A DNA stretch of 6,156 nucleotides. It comes from an uncultured Flavobacteriales bacterium (lineage in GTDB: Bacteria > Bacteroidota > Bacteroidia > Flavobacteriales > Crocinitomicaceae). The DNA lies in assembly GCA_946886545.1 (NCBI GenBank), contig CAMPIU010000190.1, positions 1 through 6,156 of the forward strand, in the 5' to 3' direction. The notes beneath the pieces are model-generated. The model made no database searches. It was not told the origin of the DNA and saw nothing but the letters and a program-made list of their open reading frames with translations. Positions 1 through 4,812 of this stretch are shown here, piece by piece (position 1 is the stretch's first letter; each line of letters begins with the position of its first letter). Made by a program: the position numbers and the translations under genes.

Positions 1-326
1 TCATTCCAGCGACCATTGTATTTTTCAGTTACTTTTTGAAGGTTTTCTACAAAAGCAAGGAGCAAGGCTTGAGAGGGTTCCATTTTTCCGATTGCTTCAT
101 GCGCATGTTTCATTTGGATATTTTCACGCAAAGCTTCCAGTTCACCGAGGAAATCTTCAAAATAACCTTCCGGGATTTCTTTCTCATTGTAAAAGCGGAT
201 CCATCCTGCAATTTGAATCAGTTTTTGGAGCATAGCAGCCTTGTCGTTGTCCAGCATTTTAAATGTGCCGGGAACGTGTAAGCGATCCAACCGATCTTTT
301 CTGCTATGTCCGTCTCTTGATTTCAT
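1..326 (-). CDS. Probable baseplate J/Afp11-like wedge protein, N-terminal part (runs off the window)
   Basis: The reading frame is open from an ATG at 326 to the window edge, giving 108 residues. An in-frame TAA lies 9 nt upstream (335-333), so this ATG is the first possible start; no Shine-Dalgarno site precedes it. The protein starts MKSRDGHSRKDRLDRL and continues with predicted helices (LQKLIQIAGWIRFYNEKEIP at about residues 36-55, then a Glu/Leu-rich stretch). A short Arg/Gly/Ser-rich opening followed by a helical region with a 'FYN' motif resembles, from memory, the start of the large baseplate J/gp47-like proteins (Afp11 analogues) of Bacteroidota eCIS. Its place right after gp25 also fits, since Afp11-type genes commonly follow the gp25/PAAR genes. 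In such particles this protein forms the baseplate wedge ring with gp25. The diagnostic C-terminal domains are outside the window, so the family call rests on context and a weak N-terminal likeness. Confidence 0.6.
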   Translation of the reverse strand, partial: MKSRDGHSRKDRLDRLHVPGTFKMLDNDKAAMLQKLIQIAGWIRFYNEKEIPEGYFEDFLGELEALRENIQMKHAHEAIGKMEPSQALLLAFVENLQKVTEKYNGRWN

Positions 327-332
327 CTGTAA

Positions 333-466
333 TTAATTGAAAATGTAAAATGGATAATTGAAAAGAAGAGAGGGCATACTTCCAATTAGAATAGAGATTA
401 GTATAATTCTTTCATTTTTCATTTCTCATTTCCCTTTTTTACTTTTCAATTCTCAATTTTCAATTT
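333..466. repeat. Palindromic AT-rich intergenic element, copy 1
   Basis: This element fills the gap between the gp25 gene and the J-like gene. Its left end (333-376) matches copy 2 (4701-4744) at 39 of 44 positions, including an unbroken 20-nt match (333-352) and a 16-nt match (356-371). Its right end (439-451) matches 4783-4795 exactly. The ends are inverted to each other: AATTGAAAAG at 356-365 pairs with CTTTTCAATT at 442-451, and the purine tract up to 374 pairs imperfectly with the pyrimidine tract from 432. The centre (377-431) is unlike copy 2 and holds a 7-nt direct repeat (TTTCATT, TTTCATT, TCTCATT; 410-430). The right end overlaps the gp25 stop codon (465-467), and the left end stops 6 nt before the J-like start. 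No Bacteroidota-type promoter (TTTG near -33, TAnnTTTG near -7) is visible on the minus strand here. Confidence 0.75.
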
Positions 467-866
467 AAAGTTGTGTTCCCTCCAGAAAGTAGAAAGGATA
501 AACCATACTGCTTCTGCTGTTTGTTTGTCGAATAGTGAATTCAACTTTGATCCATAGAATCCCTTCCATCGCATCTCGAATTTCTACCTCCACGGAATCT
601 GTCGTAATCCGGGGTTCGCCTTCGCGGATGGCTTGTTCAATGATGTCAATGATCATTGTTCGTTCCGAAAGATCAATCTTTGAGAAAACCCATTTATCAA
701 TCGGACAACCATAGTTGTAGCGAAAAACGCGCTCTCCGGGAATTGTCGAAAACAAGATTCGCAGACTTTCCCAAATATCTTCTTCATCAGAAACCAGGTG
801 CACACCGCGCTGATTAAATCGCACGGGAAATCCCCAGCCGGTTCCTAAATATGTTTTGTCTTCCAT
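465..866 (-). CDS. GPW/gp25-like baseplate wedge protein (Afp9/Pvc9 analogue)
   Basis: This 133-residue protein belongs by sequence to the T4 gp25/GPW lysozyme-like baseplate family, which in contractile particles joins the sheath to the baseplate and starts sheath assembly. Family traits seen: YLGTGWGFPVRF at about residues 6-17, the acidic helix 'DEEDIWESLRILF' (27-39), 'IPGERVFRYNYGCPI' (42-56) and a 'GEPRI' motif near residue 83 (the EPR motif of the family), then beta strands ending in YPFYF. I chose the ATG at 866 because a GGAGG (872-876) stands 5 nt before it, inside the last two glycine codons of the PAAR gene. The frame also has a TTG at 878, but using it would bury this ribosome site. 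The start lies 1 nt after the PAAR stop, so translation is probably coupled. The stop lies inside the right end of repeat copy 1. Confidence 0.93.
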   Translation of the reverse strand: MEDKTYLGTGWGFPVRFNQRGVHLVSDEEDIWESLRILFSTIPGERVFRYNYGCPIDKWVFSKIDLSERTMIIDIIEQAIREGEPRITTDSVEVEIRDAMEGILWIKVEFTIRQTNSRSSMVYPFYFLEGTQL

Positions 867-867
867 T

Positions 868-1167
868 TTAGCCTCCAATTAGTACGGTTGGACATCCCAA
901 TACGATGGCACCTCCGTGCGCACAAGTATCGCCCATTCTGGCAGCCGGTTTTCCGCCGATCATGACAGTTGCAGATCCTTTGACAATACTGTCGGGCGGA
1001 CCAACGCAAACACACATATCGCCCATTACGGCAGCAGGCAATCCACCGATTAAAACCGTTGGAGCTCCCGGTCCGGTAATCGGTCCGCCAACGTGCGGAA
1101 CGGGAGGGACTCCCGGTGTAACCATCGGGCAAGTGTGCATATCTGTTAATCTTGCTGCTAAACTCAT
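868..1167 (-). CDS. PAAR-domain spike tip protein (Afp10/Pvc10 analogue)
   Basis: This 99-residue protein is a stand-alone PAAR domain, the sharp cap on the trimeric spike of contractile injection systems. It contains two PAAR-type repeats 30 residues apart, TVLIGGLPAAVMGDMC (37-52) and TVMIGGKPAARMGDTC (67-82), plus a third partial TVLIGG at the C-terminus. Candidate metal ligands for the tip are H11, C13, H25, C52, C54, H84 and C92; PAAR tips usually bind one metal ion with His and Cys, but which residues do so here is not visible from sequence alone. The N-terminus (TDMHTCPMVTPGVPPVPHVGGP) is typical of eCIS and T6SS PAAR proteins. The gene follows the spike stop by 6 nt, and an AAGAGG touches its ATG, too close for an ideal ribosome site. 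There is no C-terminal toxin extension, so it looks structural and not an effector fusion. Confidence 0.95.
   Translation of the reverse strand: MSLAARLTDMHTCPMVTPGVPPVPHVGGPITGPGAPTVLIGGLPAAVMGDMCVCVGPPDSIVKGSATVMIGGKPAARMGDTCAHGGAIVLGCPTVLIGG
872..876 (-). promoter_or_regulatory. Shine-Dalgarno site deciding the gp25 start
   Basis: Minus-strand GGAGG, formed by the last two Gly codons of the PAAR gene, stands 5 nt before the ATG at 866. It supports that ATG over the in-frame TTG at 878 and implies coupled translation of the two genes. Confidence 0.75.
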
Positions 1168-1173
1168 CCTCTT

Positions 1174-2964
1174 CTAATTAATCATTACAATTGCTCCTTT
1201 TACTGCCGTTTGTCCGGCTGCAGATAATTCTGCTGAAGCATTTCCTTTTGCAGTAAAACTGGCATCAGCAGTCAGTTCCACATTCGTGCCTTTTACTGCC
1301 ACATTCACTCCTGCCTTGACATTGGCGTTTGTGCCCGCATCTACTTTTACTTCTGTTCCGGCCTTGATCGTAATTTCTTTGGCTGCCTGGATCAGAATCC
1401 CGCTATCCGAAAGCACAATTTTGTTTCCGTTCTGATCTGCCATGGTGACGGATTTGTCCTTGTCACTCAATACCAGTTTATTGGCTCCCGGAGTTGTTAC
1501 TGTTACTACTTTGTTTTCATCGTCCATTTCAAACTTGATCCCGGCTTTGGTTTTCAGAAGCTGGATCGGATTTTTTGCATCAATTTCCAATGGAGCAGTA
1601 TTTGCCGAACTGTACATGCTTCCCAAAATAACCGGATAAGTAGGGTCATTGTTCAAAAAACCAAGCACCACTTCATCACCGATATTTGGAATGAAAAATG
1701 CACCGAAACTTTTGCTGCTCCAAAAATTGCTTAAGCGTGCCCAAACCATATTTTTATCGCTGTTCAAAAGTGGGATTTCTACCTGGATCCGGTATTCCTT
1801 GGCCGGATCTCCGTCAATTTTATGAACTACTCCAATATGCAAACCTTCAATTCCCGGAAGAAGTCCTGAAGCTGGCGGGGTTACCACATCCGGATTTTGA
1901 GTTGCCATTTCCGGATTGATTCCCATGCCGGCAATTGTTAACCATTCACCGTCCTGAATTTCATGTTCTACAAATCCGATAAATGCATCTCCATTGAATC
2001 GTTTTCCAAGACCATCCAGGGTGATAAGGCATCCCGGCACTGCAAGTGAGCTTCCCTGGAATTTGATTTCGCCCTGAATCCGCGCGAGTCCTGCTTTCAA
2101 TGACTGAGCATCTGCCCAGGTTTGGAGCTGAGAAGTATCCCCATAAATTTCAGTCTGAATTCCCCAGCGATCTCCACCGATGGATTCCGATAAAGCCGAA
2201 GAGGTTTGATCTCCCTGTTCATTCAGAGTGGGTGTGGCTGATGCTGCCGTAATGACTGCTTGCGTAGCAATATCCCAGGCATAAGCATCAACTCCCAAAG
2301 TTTGATCGGAAGTTTGAAGTTCTCCGCGGAAAGAAATGAGGTCCTCACCATAGGTTACTTTTAGAACAGCTGCGGCAGAAACCAGCGGTTTGATCACCTT
2401 TACTTTAGCTCCGTCCGACAGAACGATCAGGCCGTTTGCATCTGCGCGTGAGCAAATAAAATCCCAGTCAGAAGAGTAATATTGGACCATCTCAGGATGA
2501 GTGACGGTTGTTGCGTCAACTGTTGGTGTGACTTCTGAATAATTGCCGAGTATTTCTTTGATAATTGCACTGTCTGTTTTTTGTTCGAAGAAGTTGTTTT
2601 TCCGGGATAAGGTTGAGGGGAAAACAAAATCGGCACACTCAATTTCTAAAGTTGCAGCTTCATTTTCCGGAATACTCACATTATGTGAAATAACAATTCC
2701 TTCGAAAACAATATGTTCGTTACTTTGATACCCTGCTTCAACACGGATTTTTTTTCCCGGTGCGAATGTTTCGTCGTCACTTTCGGGAATTTCCTTGGTA
2801 GGCATATTTCCGGCTTCAAAAACCAGGGTTGCCCGACTGATGCGATTGACTTCTTTGCGGATCCGGATGGAAACCGTTTCGAAAACATCGCTTATTTTAC
2901 TTCCATCACTGTAAATGGAAAAAGTTACAAGACCTTCACTATTTTTTTCCGGTGATACACTCAT
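1174..2964 (-). CDS. VgrG/gp5-gp27-like central spike protein (Afp8/Pvc8 analogue)
   Basis: This 596-residue protein forms the trimeric spike that carries the PAAR tip and is pushed out when the sheath contracts. Regions in order: residues 10-350 resemble the gp27-like hub domains of VgrG-type proteins (strand-rich, with 'MVQYYSSDWDFICSRADANGL' near 159-179, the usual 'sDWdFi..rAe.nGl' signature); residues 375-452 are a gp5-type OB-fold (GVVHKI..DP...YRIQVEIPL, VWARL, IGDEVVLGFLNNDPTYPVILGSMY); residues 465-595 are a repetitive strand-rich tail (ILIQAAKEITIKAGTEVKVD and similar alternating valine/lysine/glycine stretches) that should form the triple-stranded beta-helix needle. No lysozyme or toxin domain is inserted or appended. 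The ATG overlaps the stop of the LysM gene (ATGA, 2961-2964), and the stop is TAG. It is about the usual size for Afp8-type spikes. The neighbouring sheath, two tubes, LysM and gp25 genes make eCIS more likely than T6SS. Confidence 0.95.
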   Translation of the reverse strand: MSVSPEKNSEGLVTFSIYSDGSKISDVFETVSIRIRKEVNRISRATLVFEAGNMPTKEIPESDDETFAPGKKIRVEAGYQSNEHIVFEGIVISHNVSIPENEAATLEIECADFVFPSTLSRKNNFFEQKTDSAIIKEILGNYSEVTPTVDATTVTHPEMVQYYSSDWDFICSRADANGLIVLSDGAKVKVIKPLVSAAAVLKVTYGEDLISFRGELQTSDQTLGVDAYAWDIATQAVITAASATPTLNEQGDQTSSALSESIGGDRWGIQTEIYGDTSQLQTWADAQSLKAGLARIQGEIKFQGSSLAVPGCLITLDGLGKRFNGDAFIGFVEHEIQDGEWLTIAGMGINPEMATQNPDVVTPPASGLLPGIEGLHIGVVHKIDGDPAKEYRIQVEIPLLNSDKNMVWARLSNFWSSKSFGAFFIPNIGDEVVLGFLNNDPTYPVILGSMYSSANTAPLEIDAKNPIQLLKTKAGIKFEMDDENKVVTVTTPGANKLVLSDKDKSVTMADQNGNKIVLSDSGILIQAAKEITIKAGTEVKVDAGTNANVKAGVNVAVKGTNVELTADASFTAKGNASAELSAAGQTAVKGAIVMIN

Positions 2965-3617
2965 TTTCTTGCTAATGGAGGGAATTGAATTTTTGTTCCC
3001 GGTTCTATTTTACGGAACTCGCTCAGGTTATTGTACGCGGCTATTTCATGACAAAAAGACGCGTCGCCGTAAATTTCATCGCAATAACGTGCAATACTGT
3101 CTCCGGCGCGAAATGTAATTACTCTGGAAAGGTCCGGAGAATTCATTTGAGTAGTGTCTTTGTCGAAATAACCTGAAAACGAGAATGAAACTTTGACTCT
3201 TAAAGGTTTTCCGTCGGGGGAAAATAAACTGTAATCATAATTGATGCTTTCAACTCTTCCCCTGAAAATAAAAGTTCCCCAAATGACTTTGGTATAACTT
3301 GGTTCATGGCTTTCGGAATTGATGCGATAAATGGCTTTTTCCAATTGATTGATCCGGTCTTTGATCTTTCCTGTTTTACTGGGAATGATTCCCGTGTCGT
3401 CCATCAGGACTTCGAAAGAAAGGCTGTCAAGCGATTGAGAACGGAATTTTTGCAAATTGGCAACGCCATGAGCTTCCCCGTTCGGCGAGTAATTCAATTT
3501 TTTTCCGAGTTTTAAGGTCGCAGGATTCACTTGCGTAGTGAATTCACCGCTTTTCTTCGACTCGGAATAACTTTGAGTCTCATAACCCAAGATCTTCAAC
3601 TTGACTAATTCACCCAT
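2961..3617 (-). CDS. LysM-domain baseplate hub/adaptor protein (Afp7/Pvc7 analogue)
   Basis: This 218-residue protein has an N-terminal structural domain (about 1-150, including VKLKILGYETQ and 'FTTQVNPATLKLGKKL', a phrase typical of eCIS LysM proteins) and one C-terminal LysM module (about 164-215: VITFRAGDSIARYCDEIYGD, then AAYNNLSEFRKIEPGTKIQFPP). In Afp/PVC-type particles this protein sits between the tube and the spike and helps dock the hub; T4 gp53 also carries a LysM-like fold. The LysM module is therefore probably structural here and need not bind peptidoglycan. There is no signal peptide. The start ATG shares one base with the stop of the preceding small gene (TAATG) and has a good AGGAG 7 nt upstream (3625-3629). 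The TGA stop overlaps the spike ATG by 4 nt, a classic coupling arrangement. Confidence 0.93.
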   Translation of the reverse strand: MGELVKLKILGYETQSYSESKKSGEFTTQVNPATLKLGKKLNYSPNGEAHGVANLQKFRSQSLDSLSFEVLMDDTGIIPSKTGKIKDRINQLEKAIYRINSESHEPSYTKVIWGTFIFRGRVESINYDYSLFSPDGKPLRVKVSFSFSGYFDKDTTQMNSPDLSRVITFRAGDSIARYCDEIYGDASFCHEIAAYNNLSEFRKIEPGTKIQFPPLARK

Positions 3618-3778
3618 TACCGATCTCCTTTTTTGTTTCGTTGTTTGCGCAATGTATCCTGCACCTCTCTCAAAATGTCTTTTTTGAGTTTGGCTACTCT
3701 AAGATCTAGGTCACCTGTTGAGTTCGGTTTGCGCTCAATAGTTGTTCGAATACTGATTTCTTTAATAATGATTGACAT
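3617..3778 (-). CDS. Small DUF5908/Afp6-like protein of the eCIS cluster, 53 residues
   Basis: A complete short gene lies between tube 2 and the LysM gene: ATG at 3778, TAA at 3619-3617, 53 residues. The protein starts MSIIIKEISIRTTIE and ends in a charged helix (LDLRVAKLKKDILREVQDTL, then RKQRNKKGDR). An 'M-x-I-x-IKEixIrttv' beta strand followed by a Lys/Arg/Glu-rich helix matches what I remember of the DUF5908 family, small proteins found in this position of Bacteroidota eCIS clusters and likened to Afp6. Its role is not established; from position it may help assembly of the tube-baseplate junction. The start is 5 nt after the tube 2 stop and has no clear Shine-Dalgarno site, while the gene's own end carries the AGGAG of the LysM gene. 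The packing leaves no room for another gene. The reading frame is certain; the family name is likely. Confidence 0.85.
   Translation of the reverse strand: MSIIIKEISIRTTIERKPNSTGDLDLRVAKLKKDILREVQDTLRKQRNKKGDR
3625..3629 (-). promoter_or_regulatory. Shine-Dalgarno site of the LysM gene
   Basis: Minus-strand AGGAG, preceded by a run of six A, lies 7 nt before the ATG at 3617 and inside the last codons of the 53-residue gene. It is one of only two strong ribosome sites in the window. Confidence 0.7.
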
Positions 3779-3783
3779 GATAT

Positions 3784-4227
3784 TTAAGAACGTTTCAAGG
3801 TCGTGTATGCAAATTCCAGGGTTTCAATCAAAATGCTGTTGGATTGTGAATCAAGTCCTCCGACTTCCCATTTTACCGGATATGCTTTTGAGCAAGTCCA
3901 GGTATAAATAGGTGTTCCGTCTTGTCCTAGTAAATTCACGATGATGTCTCTTGGAACAATGGTCTGTGAAAAATCTCCTTCCATTATTTTTTTGATCCAC
4001 ACTACATCATTGCGGTTGATAGGATTCAATGCTCTTTTCAGAACCAAATTACCATGTTTCACTTGCTTAGGAAGGAGGTGTGTATATTCATTTACACCTC
4101 CTTCTTTCACACTTTCTGTTTCTATTTCAGCTGATAATCCGGTCACTTCTTTGAACGCAAACTCCTCATTTCCAATTTTTACCTGGAAATAAAAAGCAAC
4201 CGGAAGTTCCCACTTTTGCTTACTCAT
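3784..4227 (-). CDS. Inner tube protein 2 (gp19-like; Afp5/Pvc5 analogue)
   Basis: This 147-residue protein belongs to the T4 gp19-like tail tube family. It shares with tube protein 1 the opening 'W.LP..FYFQVK.G..E..F.EV.GL' (residues 6-31), the central 'G.L.LK..' (59-65) and the C-terminal 'W....A.P.K......D..SN...ETLE.A' region. It differs in the middle: the loop that reads EYRHGNSKEF in tube 1 is ESVKEGGVNEYTHLLP here. In Afp/PVC particles the second tube paralogue forms an initiating layer next to the hub while the first polymerises into the tube; the position next to the DUF5908 and LysM genes suggests the same role here. The ATG follows directly after the triple stop that ends tube 1. 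No strong Shine-Dalgarno site is visible, so expression probably depends on ribosomes from upstream. Confidence 0.92.
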   Translation of the reverse strand: MSKQKWELPVAFYFQVKIGNEEFAFKEVTGLSAEIETESVKEGGVNEYTHLLPKQVKHGNLVLKRALNPINRNDVVWIKKIMEGDFSQTIVPRDIIVNLLGQDGTPIYTWTCSKAYPVKWEVGGLDSQSNSILIETLEFAYTTLKRS

Positions 4228-4236
4228 TCATTATTA
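4228..4236 (-). other. Triple in-frame stop (TAA TAA TGA) between the two tube genes
   Basis: After the last serine codon of tube 1 the minus strand reads TAA TAA TGA ATG, with all four triplets in one frame and the ATG being the start of tube 2. Without the stops the two paralogues would be one continuous frame. Confidence 0.95.
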
Positions 4237-4683
4237 ACTATTAGCAATGGTTAACCCTTCATGTGCAATCTCAACAGTTTCAACTGCAACTTCATTACCG
4301 TCTGATTTCATATCGGTTCCGGTAATTTTGGTCGGCCAGGCATTGTTGAGCGTCCAAACCATGGTTGGTGCTCCTGCTTCATCCAATAAACTGATTACTA
4401 CTGTCTGACGTTCAATGGTGTTCATTTTGATTTTGTTGAACCAATCCCAGAATCCGTTGTCTTTTACGAAAACACCTTTTTTCAGGGTTACATTTCCGGT
4501 TTTCTTAATTCCCGGCATTTTAATAGTTGAAAACTCTTTACTGTTCCCGTGTCTGTACTCAATGATTTGAGCTTCGATGTCCAGTCCGGATACTTCTTGA
4601 AACGGAACTTCTTTATCGCCTAATTTTACCTGAAAGTAAAACTTCGGCAATGGCCATACATTATCTTGCTTGTCTCCTGCCAT
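4234..4683 (-). CDS. Inner tube protein 1 (gp19-like; Afp1/Pvc1 analogue)
   Basis: This 149-residue protein is a gp19-like tail tube subunit, which stacks as hexameric rings to form the rigid inner tube driven into the target. Typical eCIS tube motifs are present: WPLPKFYFQVKLGD (10-23), 'FQEVSGLDIE' (28-37), the EYRHG loop (42-46), 'KMPGIKKTGNVTLKKG' (55-70), an aromatic 'FWDWFNKIK' helix (78-86), then 'NNAWPTKITGTDMKSDGNEV' and VETVEIAHEGL. The length fits the family (about 140-155). The ATG at 4683 is the first start after an in-frame TAA 9 nt upstream, and the upstream sequence is A/T-rich without a clear Shine-Dalgarno site. It is separated from the sheath gene by repeat copy 2 and its hairpins, unlike every other pair down to gp25. 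It ends in three consecutive stop codons. Confidence 0.95.
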   Translation of the reverse strand: MAGDKQDNVWPLPKFYFQVKLGDKEVPFQEVSGLDIEAQIIEYRHGNSKEFSTIKMPGIKKTGNVTLKKGVFVKDNGFWDWFNKIKMNTIERQTVVISLLDEAGAPTMVWTLNNAWPTKITGTDMKSDGNEVAVETVEIAHEGLTIANS

Positions 4684-4700
4684 GATTTCTTATTTTTAAT

Positions 4701-4804
4701 TTAATTGAAAATGTAAAATGTGGAATTGAAAAGAAGAGAAAGCACTGCTTTCGATAAATCCGCTGTAGCGGATTAGAGCAGTTTACTTTTCAATTTTCAA
4801 TTTT
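4701..4804. repeat. Palindromic AT-rich intergenic element, copy 2
   Basis: This element occupies most of the gap between the sheath stop and the tube 1 start. Its ends are inverted repeats in two blocks: AATTGAAAAT (4703-4712) pairs with ATTTTCAATT (4793-4802), and AATTGAAAAG (4724-4733) pairs with CTTTTCAATT (4786-4795); the right-hand partners overlap by three bases. Inside these, ACTGCT (4744-4749) pairs with AGCAGT (4777-4782), around a perfect central palindrome (4757-4774). The terminal sequences are nearly identical to copy 1 at 333-466 and in the same orientation relative to the operon, but the centres are unrelated. The size (about 100 bp), inverted ends and strictly intergenic site resemble REP- or MITE-type dispersed elements; I see no target-site duplication I would trust. 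Confidence 0.75.
4738..4774 (-). terminator. Two hairpins after the sheath gene, possible attenuator or processing site
   Basis: In the minus-strand transcript the first hairpin is AATCCGCT-AC-AGCGGATT (4774-4757), an 8-bp perfect palindrome with a 2-nt centre. Seven nucleotides later comes GAAAGC-AGT-GCTTTC (4752-4738), a 6-bp stem followed by the pyrimidine tract TCTTCTTTTC. The second resembles a weak Rho-independent terminator, although its tail is interrupted by C. The longer pairing 4744-4749 with 4777-4782 would compete with this second hairpin. Possible roles are partial termination between sheath and tube, RNA processing, or protection of the sheath message; none can be settled by sequence alone. 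Confidence 0.35.
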
Positions 4805-4812
4805 AAATTGTT

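Noticed and set aside
36..281. Plus-strand 81-residue open frame at the left edge
   Set aside because: It lies opposite an uninterrupted minus-strand frame that continues the operon and fits the gene order; the plus-strand product has no recognisable features.
327..464. A promoter for the J-like gene in the gap
   Set aside because: No TTTG/TAnnTTTG-type Bacteroidota promoter is seen on the minus strand; the gap is explained by the repeat element.
867..878. TTG start at 878 for the gp25 gene, adding MEAK
   Set aside because: The ATG at 866 has a GGAGG 5 nt upstream and keeps the usual family N-terminus; the TTG start would put this site inside the coding sequence.
905..1177. Plus-strand 90-residue open frame rich in Pro, Gly and Ile, opposite the PAAR gene
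   Set aside because: It is the antisense shadow of the repetitive Gly/Pro/Ala codons of PAAR; its apparent repeats mirror the PAAR repeats, and it has no context or family likeness.
1174..2964. Reading the spike as part of a type VI secretion system
   Set aside because: The neighbours are a one-piece gp18-type sheath, two gp19-like tubes, LysM and gp25 with a DUF5908-like gene, which is eCIS order; no TssB/TssC pair or membrane-complex genes are visible.
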